In this document: positions 27,452 through 36,413 of the stretch, piece after piece
How the letters are laid out: the number at the start of each line of letters is the position of its first letter
Numbering within the stretch: the first letter of the stretch is position 1
Assembly (NCBI RefSeq): GCF_000744705.1
Contig: NZ_JQML01000001.1
Coordinates: forward strand, 2,480,001-2,544,000
Direction of reading: 5' to 3'
Length of the DNA: 64,000 bases
Source: Streptacidiphilus albus JL83
GTDB taxonomy: Bacteria; Actinomycetota; Actinomycetes; Streptomycetales; Streptomycetaceae
Position numbers and translations under genes: made by a program
Notes under the pieces: model-generated
What the model saw: the letters and a program-made list of their open reading frames with translations, nothing else
Database searches by the model: none
Told to the model about the DNA's origin: nothing

Positions 27452-28417
27452 ATGTCATCGAGCGAGGCGCCCAGGACCGGACGCGGCGTGGGCCGCGACG
27501 GCGGGCGCGGAGTCGCCAGGGGCGGGCACGAACAGCTCGCCCACGCCCCGACCCCGCCGCCGACCGCCGCCCGCAACGGCGCCGCGCCCGGCTTCGACCC
27601 GCGCCGGACCCTGCCGCTGCGGGTCGAGCTGCGCCGGCAGATCGGCCGCCGGCGCACCCAGGTCACCCTGGGGCTGATCGCCGCGCTGCCGCTGCTGCTG
27701 GTGCTCGCCTTCGAACTGGGCGCGCCCACCCACGACCGCAACGGCGACATCACCCTCGCCGACTTCGCCACCGTCGGGGCGGCCAACTTCACCCTGTTCG
27801 CGATCTTCGCCTCGTCCAGCTTCCTGCTGGTCATCGTGGTCGCCCTGTTCTGCGGCGACACCGTGGCCAGTGAGGCGAGCTGGTCCAGCCTGCGCTACCT
27901 GCTGATCTCCCCGGTCGGCCGGGCCCGGCTGCTGCGCCGCAAGCTCGCCGTCTCGCTCGGGCTGTCCGCGTTCGCACTGGTGCTGCTGCCGGTGGTGGCG
28001 CTGCTGGCCGGCTGGGCCGCCTGGGGCTGGCACCCGGTCCAGTCGCCGACCGGCTCCACCCTGGGCACCGGTCAGGCGCTGCTCCGGCTGCTGATCATCA
28101 TCGGCTACCTGGCCGTCAGCCTGCTCTTCGTCGCCGCCCTCGGCTTCTGTGCCGGGGTGTACACCGACGCCCCGCTGGGCGCGGTCGGCGGCACGGTGCT
28201 GATCGTCATCGTCTCCAGCATCCTGGACAACGTCACCGCCCTCGGCAGCCTCCGCGCGCTGCTCCCCACCCACTACACCGCCGCCTGGCTGGACGCCCTG
28301 GACCCCACCGTCCAGTGGGGCGAGATGCTGCGCGGCGCCCTGTCCTCGCTGCTCTACAGCACCGTCCTGTTCGCCCTGGCCTGGTGGCACTTCCAGCGCA
28401 AGGACATCGTCAGCTGA
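27452..28417 (+). CDS. ABC-2 type permease partner of the hydrolase-ATPase fusion
   Basis: 321 residues: an about 60-residue Pro/Arg-rich cytoplasmic N terminus, RVELRRQIGRRRTQVTLGLIAALPLLLVLAFEL, and six predicted membrane helices. GDTVASEASWSSLRYLLISPVGRARLLRRKL is the characteristic coupling segment of ABC-2 (NatB/DrrB-like) permeases. It starts 9 bp after the ATPase stop, so the pair forms one transporter in which a single composite polypeptide supplies the ATPase. It is followed by a perfect palindromic terminator. Confidence 0.9.
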   Translation: MSSSEAPRTGRGVGRDGGRGVARGGHEQLAHAPTPPPTAARNGAAPGFDPRRTLPLRVELRRQIGRRRTQVTLGLIAALPLLLVLAFELGAPTHDRNGDITLADFATVGAANFTLFAIFASSSFLLVIVVALFCGDTVASEASWSSLRYLLISPVGRARLLRRKLAVSLGLSAFALVLLPVVALLAGWAAWGWHPVQSPTGSTLGTGQALLRLLIIIGYLAVSLLFVAALGFCAGVYTDAPLGAVGGTVLIVIVSSILDNVTALGSLRALLPTHYTAAWLDALDPTVQWGEMLRGALSSLLYSTVLFALAWWHFQRKDIVS

Positions 28418-28423
28418 CGGTCA

Positions 28424-28447
28424 GGCGCACGCCCCGGGGCGTGCGCC
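28424..28447. terminator. 24-nt perfect palindrome between convergent genes
   Basis: Arms 28424-28435 and 28436-28447 are exact reverse complements, 6 bp after the permease stop and 7 bp before the convergent dehydrogenase stop. Confidence 0.82.
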
Positions 28448-28454
28448 TGGGGGC

Positions 28455-29684
28455 TCACTGCTCGCGCCGGCCCCACGGGGAGCCGTACTCGACCAGCAGG
28501 TCGAGGAAGGGCTTGGGGGCGAAGGCCTCCGGGCCGAGGATGCCGGCGCCGGTCCACACCCCGGCGGCGATCAGCTCCAGGGCGATCACCGGGTTGATCG
28601 CGGTCTGCCAGACCACGGCCTGGGAGCCGTACTCCCGCATCGACCACTGGTTGTCGACCACGTGGTAGAGGTAGACCTCGCGCGGCTTGCCGTCCTTGAC
28701 GCCCTTGACCCAGGTGCCGGCGCAGGTCTTGCCGTGCATCCGGTCGCCCAGACCGGCCGGGTCCGGCAGCGCGGCGGCCACCACGTCGCGGGGCGAGACC
28801 TTGACCGGGCCCCGGTCCGAGTTCACCGTCAGCGGCTCGGTCCGGTCCAGACCCAGCGCGTGCAGGGTCTTCAGCTTGGCGATGAAGTCGTCGCCGAGGC
28901 CGTACTTGAAGGTGACCCGCTTGGCGTCGACCCAGCGCGGCACCAGCAGCACCTCCTCGTGCTCGACATTGACGCACTCGACCGGGCCGATGCCCTCGGG
29001 GAAGTCGAAGACCTCCGGCTCGCTGAACGGCGCGGTGGTGAACCAGCCCCGGTCGGCCTCGTAGACGACGGGTGGGTTGAGGCACTCCTCGATCGTGGTC
29101 CAGATGCTGAACGAGGGGGCGAAGTCGTAGCCCTCGACGGTCAGGTTGGCGCCGTCGCGGATGCCGATCTCCTCGATGTCGTCGAAGAGCTCGTCGGCCG
29201 CGTAGCGGGCGAAGACGTCGGAGAGGCCGGGCTCGACGCCCATACCCACCAGTGCCAGCCGCTCGGCCTTCTCCCAGGCCCCGGCCTGCTCGAACTGGGC
29301 GTCGCCGAGCTTGACCCCGCACAGCTCGTGCGGCTGCTCGGGATGCGGGTGGGACAGCGACATCGCCATGTCCAGGTAGTTCGCGCCGGCCGCGAGCGCG
29401 GCCTGGAACAGCGGCATCACGAAGCGCGGATCGGTGGCGTTGACCAGTACGTCGCAGCGCTGCTCGGCCAGCAGCGCGGTGACGGCGGCCTGGTCCGAGG
29501 CATCGATCCGGGCGGCGCTGAAACGCGTCTCCGCCTCCCCGAGCGCCGCCACGGCGGCCTCGGCGCGCGACAGGTCGTAGTCGGCCACGACCATGTGCTC
29601 GAAGAACGGCCGCCGGCTCGCGATCTTCGTGATCGCAGTACCGACGCCGCCGGCTCCCACCAGAAGGACTCGCATGACGGACAT
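28455..29684 (-). CDS. Saccharopine dehydrogenase-family oxidoreductase
   Basis: 409 residues. The N-terminal Rossmann motif GAGGVGTAITKIASRR and VVADYDLSRAE bind NAD(P). VLVNATDPRFVMPLFQAALAAGANYLDMA is typical of lysine-type/carboxynorspermidine dehydrogenase relatives, and GVEPGLSDVFARYAADEL is the family's catalytic-domain entry. Members form or cleave secondary amines between amino acids or amines and oxo acids; the substrate cannot be told from sequence. ATG 29684 is used, with AAGGAAAG about 9 nt upstream; a second ATG at 29675 is possible. It is divergent from a TetR regulator with a shared 108-bp region and is probably its target. Confidence 0.88.
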   Translation of the reverse strand: MSVMRVLLVGAGGVGTAITKIASRRPFFEHMVVADYDLSRAEAAVAALGEAETRFSAARIDASDQAAVTALLAEQRCDVLVNATDPRFVMPLFQAALAAGANYLDMAMSLSHPHPEQPHELCGVKLGDAQFEQAGAWEKAERLALVGMGVEPGLSDVFARYAADELFDDIEEIGIRDGANLTVEGYDFAPSFSIWTTIEECLNPPVVYEADRGWFTTAPFSEPEVFDFPEGIGPVECVNVEHEEVLLVPRWVDAKRVTFKYGLGDDFIAKLKTLHALGLDRTEPLTVNSDRGPVKVSPRDVVAAALPDPAGLGDRMHGKTCAGTWVKGVKDGKPREVYLYHVVDNQWSMREYGSQAVVWQTAINPVIALELIAAGVWTGAGILGPEAFAPKPFLDLLVEYGSPWGRREQ

Positions 29685-29746
29685 CACTCCACTTTCCTTG
29701 AACGGGGGCTCTTCTTCGATGGAACCCTGCCGTCCGCACCAACGTC

Positions 29747-29761
29747 TATGGTGTTGGCATA
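29747..29761. promoter_or_regulatory. Possible TetR operator/promoter in the divergent intergenic region
   Basis: TATG (29747-29750) and CATA (29758-29761) form a small dyad in TATGGTGTTGGCATA, 32 bp upstream of the regulator start and the only AT-richer patch in the 108-bp region between the two divergent genes. The symmetry is weak, so this is a suggestion based on position. Confidence 0.3.
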
Positions 29762-29792
29762 AGGACCCGGCGGCCACCGGAAGGAGCCCGGC

Positions 29793-30527
29793 ATGCCCAA
29801 GCAGGTCGTCCCGGAGGCGGACCGGCAGCGCCGCCGCCGCACCAAGCAGGGCACCGTGCTCAGCCACCGGCTGATCGTGGAGACCGCCCTGCGGATGCTG
29901 CACGAGCACGGCGCGGCGGGCCTCAGCGCCCGTCGGCTCGGCCTGGCCCTGGGCACCGACGCCAGCACCGTCTACCGCTACTTCCGGGGCATGGACGACC
30001 TCACCCTGGCCATCGCCGACGAGCTGATCAGCGGCGCCATGGCGAACTGGCGGGCCACCGGCGACTGGCGGGCCGACCTCCGCGACCTCGGGCTGCGCAT
30101 CCACGCCGCCTACCTCACCCACCCCCAGGCGGCCGTGCTGACGGCGAACCGGGTCAGCGGCCGGGCGCACGAGGTGGCCTCGGACGAGGCGATCCTCGGC
30201 ACCCTGCGCACGGCCGGCTTCCCGGACCGCGCCGCCGCGCGGATCTACCACGCCTTCATCGACCAGACCCTGGCCTTCGCCGCGCTGGACGCCGCCTCGC
30301 TCGCCCTCCCGGAGGCCGCCCGTGAGGCCGACGAGCAGGTCTGGCAGGCCACCTATGCCCGGCTCCCGGCCGAGACCCACCCCCATATCGCCGCCACCGC
30401 CGAGCTGTTGGTGGCCCGGATGAACCGCAGCGCCTACCCGGCGGCCCTGGAGATGCTGCTGAACAGCGCCGCCGCCGAGCTCGCCGCGCCGAGGGCGGCG
30501 GACGGCGGTGGCAGCAGTGGCCGCTAG
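29793..30527 (+). CDS. TetR/AcrR-family transcriptional regulator
   Basis: 244 residues. The N-terminal helix-turn-helix spans residues about 25-70: SHRLIVETALRMLHEHGAAGLSARRLGLALGTDASTVYRYFRGMDDL. The C-terminal ligand-binding domain contains the TetR_C-like segment from DWRADLRDLGLRIHAAYLTHPQAAVL onward. AAGGAG at 29780-29785 precedes ATG 29793. Its position opposite the dehydrogenase gene suggests autoregulation and control of that gene in response to a small ligand. Confidence 0.9.
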   Translation: MPKQVVPEADRQRRRRTKQGTVLSHRLIVETALRMLHEHGAAGLSARRLGLALGTDASTVYRYFRGMDDLTLAIADELISGAMANWRATGDWRADLRDLGLRIHAAYLTHPQAAVLTANRVSGRAHEVASDEAILGTLRTAGFPDRAAARIYHAFIDQTLAFAALDAASLALPEAAREADEQVWQATYARLPAETHPHIAATAELLVARMNRSAYPAALEMLLNSAAAELAAPRAADGGGSSGR

Positions 30528-30529
30528 CC

Positions 30530-30790
30530 TCAACCGGCCCGGTGGGCGACCTCCCCACCGACCAGCAGGTCGTCGTCGAACTCCTTCTTGACGGCGGTGA
30601 ACCGCTCCAGGTCGTCGATCCCGTTCTGCGGCTCGACGATCGTGGTGATGCCGTAACGGGCCGCGTCCCGGAGGTTGGTGACGATCCGTCGGTACCGGGC
30701 GTCGTTGCCGTAGCCGGGCAGCACCGCCTCCAGCGCCCGCTGGCCGATGGGGTGGATCCCCAGCACCGCGAAGTCCCGGACGAATCCGGT
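30530..30790 (-). pseudogene. Internal fragment of an amidohydrolase (YtcJ-like)
   Basis: The minus-strand frame ending at TGA 30530 encodes GIHPIGQRALEAVLPGYG, then VTNLRDAARYGITTIVEPQNG and AVKKEFDDDLL, which closely resembles an internal part of metal-dependent amidohydrolases. There is no plausible start, the metal-binding HxH region is absent, and homology fades upstream near 30790, where short tandem repeats begin. It is best read as a gene remnant squeezed between the TetR gene and the phosphatase gene. Confidence 0.5.
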
Positions 30791-30832
30791 GGGTCGGCCG
30801 AGCTGCGGGCACTGGACCGGGCACGTCAGTCC

Positions 30833-30872
30833 GGGCGCGTCGGGCTGGGCGCGTCGGGCTGGGCGCGTCAGT
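30833..30872. repeat. 14-bp tandem repeat at the 3' end of the phosphatase gene
   Basis: About 2.6 copies of GGGCGCGTCGGGCT (30833-30846, 30847-30860, then a partial copy) run into the stop codon of the phosphatase gene at 30868. It marks the boundary with the amidohydrolase remnant and may reflect a rearrangement. Confidence 0.7.
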
Positions 30873-32442
30873 CCGGGTCGACCTCCGCCGCGAGCACGGT
30901 CAGGTCGTCCCGGTGCCAGTCGGTCCCGTGCCGCTCGGCCTCCTGGTGGAGCCGCTGCAGCACCTCGCCGGCCTCGGCGGCCGGGAGCCGGGCGATGGTG
31001 TCGGCCACTCGCTCCTCGCCGAACTCCGCGCCGGCCGGGCTCCTGGCCTCGCTCAGGCCGTCGGTGATCAGCACCAGCAGCTCGCCGGGGGCGAAGCCGG
31101 TGCCGGAAGTGGTCCAGACGTCGGCGGTGTCCGGGATCAGCGAGCTGACCAGCGGGCCGGTCGTCTCCAGCCGGACCACCCGGCCGCCCCGGCGGCGGAG
31201 GAAGGGCTCGACATGGCCGGCGTTGAGCCACTCCACCGCGCCGCCGACCGGATCGATCCGCACCAGGACCAGGGTCGCGAACCGCTCGTCCTCGTCGGTG
31301 AGGACCTGCCGGGCCGCCCGCGCGGCGGCCCGGAGCCCGAGGTCCAGCGAGAGTGCGGCCGAGACCGCGCACTTGAGCCTGACCGCCAGCAGCCCGGCCC
31401 CGACGCCGTGCCCGGCCACGTCCCCCAGGACCAGCACGGTGGAGCCGTCCGGCAGGGCGACCGTGTCGACGAAGTCCCCGGCCATGATGCCCTCGGCCGC
31501 GATCAGCGCCCCGGCGACCCCGACCCGGGGCCCGGGAGCGCCGCAGGCGGTCAGGATCCGGTGCAGCCCGAGCACCGCCTCGCCCTCCTGCTCCAGCGCC
31601 TCGGAGTCCCGGCGCGAGGCCGACTGGTACTCCTTCAAGCGCAGTTGGACGTGCTCGATCTCGTGGTAGGTCGAGGTGACCCAGCCGCGCGGCGGCGTGG
31701 TCGGCGGGCCGTCCTCCAGGGTGCCCCGGGCGACCTGGTGCAACTGCTGCTCCAGCGCCGACACCGGGAGGATGATGCGCCGGGAGGTCACCGCCGCGAG
31801 GCCGAGGGTGCCGATCAGCAGGGTGACCGAGACCGCCGCGAAGTAGGCGATGACGGCCTCCCGGGCGTCGTCCACGCTCCGCCAGGCGGCAGCGGTCTGG
31901 ATCCCGAGCCCCGTCTCCAGGACCTTGGCGCCGCTGCTCACCCCCTGCAGGGCGACCGCCGCCGGGACCGCGTCCCCCGGAACCGGCCCGGACCCGCCGG
32001 GGTGCACCGTCATGGCGCAGGCCGGGGAGCCGGCCGGGGCGGCCAGCAGCCAGGCGTCCAGCTCGGCGGAGAGCGCCCGGTCGGAGCGGTCGAGCGCGGG
32101 GTAGCCGCCGAGCAGGCTCCGGACCCGCTCCATCTGCGCGGTCGCCCGGTCCGCCTCGGCCGCCCAGTCCTGCCGGGCCGAGCCGCCGGACGGCGGCTGC
32201 GGGCTCAGGCAGGCGATCCGCTGGTTGTCGACCGCCCCCACCACCTCGGCGAGCGCCACCTGGGCCGGCTGGAGGTGGTCGTGGACGGAGGCGACCGTCC
32301 GGTGGTAGTTGCGGTTCACCACCACTCCGGTGACGACGACGGCAGCCACCACGGCCAGCACCAGGCCGACGCAGACCCAGAGCCGGACCCCCAGCGCGGA
32401 GGCACGGCCGCGTACCCCCCGGTGCGGATTCCCGCCGCTCAT
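30868..32442 (-). CDS. Membrane-bound SpoIIE-type PP2C serine phosphatase
   Basis: 524 residues: a membrane helix (LWVCVGLVLAVVAAVVVTGVVV), an extracytoplasmic sensor of about 140 residues, a second helix (AVIAYFAAVSVTLLIGTLGLAAV), a HAMP-like segment (SRRIILPVSALEQQLHQVARG) and a cytoplasmic PP2C/SpoIIE domain. The metal-binding acidic motifs are present: GDFVDTVALPDGSTVLVLGDVAGHGVGAGLLA, LNAGHVEPFL and LITDGLSEAR. Such proteins usually dephosphorylate anti-anti-sigma factors in partner-switching. The GGAGAGGAG site before ATG 32442 is excellent. No anti-sigma partner is adjacent. Confidence 0.92.
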   Translation of the reverse strand: MSGGNPHRGVRGRASALGVRLWVCVGLVLAVVAAVVVTGVVVNRNYHRTVASVHDHLQPAQVALAEVVGAVDNQRIACLSPQPPSGGSARQDWAAEADRATAQMERVRSLLGGYPALDRSDRALSAELDAWLLAAPAGSPACAMTVHPGGSGPVPGDAVPAAVALQGVSSGAKVLETGLGIQTAAAWRSVDDAREAVIAYFAAVSVTLLIGTLGLAAVTSRRIILPVSALEQQLHQVARGTLEDGPPTTPPRGWVTSTYHEIEHVQLRLKEYQSASRRDSEALEQEGEAVLGLHRILTACGAPGPRVGVAGALIAAEGIMAGDFVDTVALPDGSTVLVLGDVAGHGVGAGLLAVRLKCAVSAALSLDLGLRAAARAARQVLTDEDERFATLVLVRIDPVGGAVEWLNAGHVEPFLRRRGGRVVRLETTGPLVSSLIPDTADVWTTSGTGFAPGELLVLITDGLSEARSPAGAEFGEERVADTIARLPAAEAGEVLQRLHQEAERHGTDWHRDDLTVLAAEVDPD

Positions 32443-33149
32443 GGAGCTCCTCTCCCGCGTCACCGGTGGTACTCCGTCGGGGCACCTCCGGTCCTCCGAC
32501 GCCTCCGCCCCTCCACTATGCCCGGCTCCCCGCCCGGGTGCCTGAGCACTCAGGCAGGCGCCGCCGACCGCCGCCACCCCCGCGAGCTGCGGCGCAGCCG
32601 CCGCCCCCGGCCCGGCGCCACGGACCCTCGGACCCGCCGCGCAGCGGGCACCGGCTGACGAACCGTCACCACCGCTGCCGCACAGCCGCACCCGGCCACC
32701 GTCGAGCCCGATCGGGCCGTAATCGGCGCCACCCTTCCGGCCGCCCCGCACCGACCCGAACAACGCTTTACCGCAAGCCGGTTCCGGCGTACCCGAATCG
32801 GTCCTTCCGCGTGCCGTCCCCACCCTCCCGGTCACACCCCGCCATCCCCCGAACTGCCTAGTCGAGCGGGCGCGGAGGCGGGTCGCTGCCTAGCGTGAAG
32901 CGCGCCGAGACATTCCTGGGCCGGACGCCGTGAGCGCGTCCCAAGCCCGTCGTCCCGATTCGCGGCGCCATTCCCTGGGCCGCATCGCAGGAAGCAGGTT
33001 TGTGTGCGAACTCAATGCCATGGCCACGTGACCTGGAAGTCCGCCATGAACTGCCGACCAGCCCCGTCCGCCGGACCCGCCGACGCGCTCGCGGTCGGGC
33101 CGGTCACGGCCGGACCCGCCGTCCGCCGCGCCGACGCGGCGCCGGGCAT
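32443..33149. other. 707-bp divergent intergenic region
   Basis: Between the phosphatase gene and the UbiA gene. Reading frames here are Arg/Pro-rich shadows without ribosome sites. I see no RNA gene, repeat or convincing promoter consensus. The UbiA frame stays open back to a GTG at 33000, so its start could lie further upstream than annotated. Confidence 0.6.
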
Positions 33150-34124
33150 ATGAGCCTCCAGCCGCCGGCCCGGCCCGGTCCCGCCACGGTCACGGCCTCG
33201 GTCGCCGCCCCGCTGCTGACCGCTCGCCGCCCGGTCTGGGCCCGGCTGCCGATGGCCGCGCTGCGCACCTCCCGTCCCCGGCAGTGGCCGAAGAACCTGC
33301 TGGTGTTCGCGGCCCCGGTGACCGGCTCCGCGCTCGGTCGCAGCGGCACCGCCATGGGTGAGGCCGTGGCCGCGTTCATCGTGTTCACCCTCGCGGCCAG
33401 CAGCGTCTACTTCGTCAACGACGTCCTCGACGCCGAGCGCGACCGGCAGCATCCGCGCAAGTGCCTGCGCCCCATCGCCTGCGGCGACCTCGCCGAGACC
33501 CACGCGCTGACCATGGCCGCGCTCTGCGCGCTCGGCGCGGTGCTGGTCGGGCTGCTCACCCCGGGGCTGGGGCTGACCCTGACGGCGGTGGCCTACCTGG
33601 CCGTCTCGCTGCTCTACTGCACCCGGCTCAAGCACGTGCCCTTCGTCGAACTCACGGTCGTGGCCTCGGGCTTCGTGCTGCGGGCCCTGGGCGGCGCCTC
33701 GGCCGCGAAGGTCCCGCCCTCGGGCTGGTTCGTGCTGGTGTGCAGCCTCGGCGCACTGCTGGTCGTCGTGGCCAAGCGCTACACCGAACTGGCCTCGCTG
33801 GGCGGCGCCGCGACTGCGCACCGGCCCAGTCTCCGGTACTACTCCCCCGGTGGGCTCCGGCTGTCGCAGCGGCTGATCACGCTGTCGATGGTGGCCGCGT
33901 ACTGCACCTGGGCCGCCACCGAGGCCGACCCCTGGACCGTGGACTGGCACCTGGCCTCGACCGTGCCGCTGATCGCGGCCCTGGTCAGGTTCGACCGGCT
34001 GACCGCCGCCGGCAGCACCCGGCACATCGAGGACCTGCTGGTCCGCGACACGGTGATGGTCTGTCTGGAGCTGACCTGGCTGGTGGTCTTCGTCGTCGGA
34101 CTGGCCACCCACGACATCTTCTGA
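33150..34124 (+). CDS. Decaprenyl-phosphate phosphoribosyltransferase (UbiA superfamily)
   Basis: 324-residue membrane prenyltransferase-fold enzyme that attaches 5-phosphoribose from PRPP to polyprenyl phosphate, the first step towards decaprenylphosphoryl arabinose. Diagnostic segments are RTSRPRQWPKNLLVFAAPV, the Asp-rich motif NDVLDAERDRQHPRK followed by RPIACGDL, and VAKRYTEL. Eight to nine membrane helices, normal family length. PAP2 phosphatase, DprE1 and DprE2 homologues lie within the next 6 kb, which supports the assignment over quinone-type UbiA enzymes. ATG 33150 has no good ribosome site; upstream in-frame GTG 33000 cannot be excluded. Confidence 0.88.
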   Translation: MSLQPPARPGPATVTASVAAPLLTARRPVWARLPMAALRTSRPRQWPKNLLVFAAPVTGSALGRSGTAMGEAVAAFIVFTLAASSVYFVNDVLDAERDRQHPRKCLRPIACGDLAETHALTMAALCALGAVLVGLLTPGLGLTLTAVAYLAVSLLYCTRLKHVPFVELTVVASGFVLRALGGASAAKVPPSGWFVLVCSLGALLVVVAKRYTELASLGGAATAHRPSLRYYSPGGLRLSQRLITLSMVAAYCTWAATEADPWTVDWHLASTVPLIAALVRFDRLTAAGSTRHIEDLLVRDTVMVCLELTWLVVFVVGLATHDIF

Positions 34125-34245
34125 GCAGGCCGCCGCGACCACCCGTCACCTGTCCGGTGGCGTCCCGGTGGCCGGGCGGACGGGGGGTGGCTTGGATGGA
34201 AAAGGCGTTCCCCGGAAACAGTGCCGGCCAGGTCGGCGGGCACTG

Positions 34246-35640
34246 GTGGTGAGTGACGAGGAGTCAGCGACAGTGGAGTCACAGCAGCCGAACGAGGTCG
34301 AGTTGACCTCCCGTCCCGACTCCGACCCGGACCTGGTGCTGAACCCGGCTCCGGAGCTGAACCCGGCTCCGGAGCCGGGCCCGGACCCGGTCCCGGCCGG
34401 GCTCCCCCGGGAGGAACCGGCCGGGACCGAGTCGCCCGACCAGCCGCCGCCGGGCGCCCCGAAGCCACGGCGCTCGCTGCTCACGCCCTGGCGCCCGGCC
34501 AGGACGCTGACGCCCGCCCAGCGGCACCGGCGCCGCTTCGTCGGGGTGTCGACCCTGGCCGTGGCGCTGGCCTTCGGCGGCGTCGTCGGCCACTCGGTGT
34601 ACGGGGCGATGGCCGCGCCGGGCACCGACAGCACCTCGGCCCGGCTGGCCGAGTGGGGCCGGGACCACGGGCTGAACTCGGTGATCGACTGGCTGGAGGT
34701 GCACACCTACACCCCGCCCCGGTCCGGCGGCGCCCCCTCCCAGGCGGACCTGGACCGGATGCTCGCGGCCGAGGGCGCCGCCAAGCGGGCGCGGATGGCC
34801 GCGGCCGTCCCGCTGCACTCCCCGATCGAGCCGCTGGCCTCGCCCGCGCTGCCCGGCGAGGGCTACTTCGCACCCCTGGTCACCGTGAAGGGCCAGCCGG
34901 TGGTCCAGACCGCGCTGATGCGTCCGGACACCACCTACACCTCGTTCCCGGTCGGCATCGCCTGGATGAAGCAGTCCGCGCTGGCCTTCCAGCTGCACCC
35001 CGGCTTCGAGGAGCCCGGCGGCAGCTGGAGCGTCCCCTCGACGATCCCGCCCGGCGAGCGGACCGGGCTGGTCGCCTCCTACAACGGCGGCTTCAAGGTC
35101 TCCAACGGCGACTCCCACGGCGGGTTCTACCTCGACGGGCGCACCGTCGGCACCCTGACCGACGGCGCGGCCTCCGAGGTCTTCTACCGCAACGGCTCGG
35201 TCAAGGTCGGCACCTGGGGCCAGGACGTCACGATGACCCCGGACGTGGTCGGGGTCCGCCAGTGCCTGGTGCCGCTGGTCGCCCACGGCCAGGTGACCGC
35301 GGCGGTCGACAACGGCGGGACCGAGACCTGGGGCCTCACCGACCAGGGCATGCCGCTGGTGCCGCGCTCCGGGATCGGCATCGACAGCCAGGGCAACCTC
35401 ATCTACGTCGGCGGCCGGGTGCTGTCGGTGCACACCCTGGCCACCGTGCTCCAGCGGGCCGGGGCGGTGACCGCGATGATGCTGGACATCAACCTGAGCT
35501 GGCCGTCGTTCATCTCCTACGACAGCAGCGTCGACCCGAGCGACCCGACCCCCTCGAACCTGGTCAACTTCGTTCGCGGACCCGGCCGCTACTACGACCA
35601 GTCGAGCCGCGACTTCGTCGCCGTCTACGCCCGCCACTGA
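34246..35640 (+). CDS. Phosphodiester glycosidase (NAGPA/DUF2233) with membrane anchor
   Basis: 464 residues. An about 85-residue Pro/Glu-rich cytoplasmic tail (repeats of LNPAPE) is followed by one membrane helix (FVGVSTLAVALAFGGVVGHSVYG) and an extracytoplasmic NAGPA domain: RTGLVASYNGGFKVSNGDSHGGFYLDGR, VRQCLVPLVAHGQVTAAVDNGGTETWG, RSGIGIDSQGNLIYVGG, and a C-terminal AMMLDINLSWPSFISYD. The fold hydrolyses GlcNAc-1-phosphodiester-type bonds or modifies wall glycopolymers. GTG 34246 or 34249 is the likely start. It sits between the DPA-pathway genes and a sortase, suggesting envelope polymer remodelling. Confidence 0.85.
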   Translation: MVSDEESATVESQQPNEVELTSRPDSDPDLVLNPAPELNPAPEPGPDPVPAGLPREEPAGTESPDQPPPGAPKPRRSLLTPWRPARTLTPAQRHRRRFVGVSTLAVALAFGGVVGHSVYGAMAAPGTDSTSARLAEWGRDHGLNSVIDWLEVHTYTPPRSGGAPSQADLDRMLAAEGAAKRARMAAAVPLHSPIEPLASPALPGEGYFAPLVTVKGQPVVQTALMRPDTTYTSFPVGIAWMKQSALAFQLHPGFEEPGGSWSVPSTIPPGERTGLVASYNGGFKVSNGDSHGGFYLDGRTVGTLTDGAASEVFYRNGSVKVGTWGQDVTMTPDVVGVRQCLVPLVAHGQVTAAVDNGGTETWGLTDQGMPLVPRSGIGIDSQGNLIYVGGRVLSVHTLATVLQRAGAVTAMMLDINLSWPSFISYDSSVDPSDPTPSNLVNFVRGPGRYYDQSSRDFVAVYARH

Positions 35641-35668
35641 CCGCCGCACACACGGAGAGGTGCCGTCC

Positions 35669-36413
35669 TTGACCCGCCACCGGCCGACCGTCCCGCCCCG
35701 CGCACGGACCCGCCGCCCGCTCCGCCCGCGGGCCGGGCCCCCGGTGGCGGTCGTTCGGCGACCGGGCGACGGCGCTGCTGCTGACCGCCGCCGTGGGCGC
35801 GGGCGGCTGGATGCTCTACGACGGCACCCGGACCAGCCACCCGCCGCAGCCCTCCGCCGTCGACGCCTTCAGCGCCCCGGCCGGCGGCACCGCCCGCCCC
35901 CCGGTCGACGTGTCGGGCAACACCCCGGCGCACCACAAGCCGACCCCGCTGCCCTACTCGGTGCCGGTGCGGCTGCGGATCCCCACCATCTCGCTGAACG
36001 CGCCGCTGGTGGAGCTGGGACTGGACGGGAGCGGACAGCTCCAGGTGCCGGACAACCACAACCGCAACCTGGCCGGCTGGTACAGCGGCGGCGTAGCGCC
36101 GGGCGCGGCGGGCAACGCGATCATCGACGGCCATGTCGACACCAAGCAGGGCCCCGCCGTCTTCTTCCTGCTGGGGGCGCTGCACAAGGGCGACACCATC
36201 GAGGTCGACCGGAAGGACGGCCGCGCGGCGCTGTTCGCCGTCGACGCCATCGAGGTCTACGCCAAGGACGCGTTCCCCTCCGCCCAGGTCTACGGCCCCA
36301 CCACCGACCCCGAGCTGCGGCTGATCACCTGCGGCGGCGGCTACACGGTCAGGACCGGCTACCTGGGCAACGTCGTCCTCTACGCGCACCTGATCGGCAG
36401 CAAGCCGGTCTGA
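35669..36413 (+). pseudogene. Class F sortase with an apparent one-base frameshift near its N terminus
   Basis: The catalytic domain is intact: LPYSVPVRLRIPTISLNAPLVELGL, the His motif GHVDTKQGPAVFFLL, the nucleophile LITCGGGY and TGYLGNVVLYAHL. The start with a good site (GGAGAGG at 35654-35660, TTG 35669, MTRHRPTVPP...) is in a different frame from the membrane anchor (RATALLLTAAVGAGGWMLYDG) and domain. The two join if one C is removed from the run 35738-35742, giving 247 residues. Otherwise the only in-frame start (GTG 35793) lies inside the anchor helix. It could attach the LPxTG proteins of this window to peptidoglycan. Convergent overlap of 34 bp with the PAP2 gene. Confidence 0.78.
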
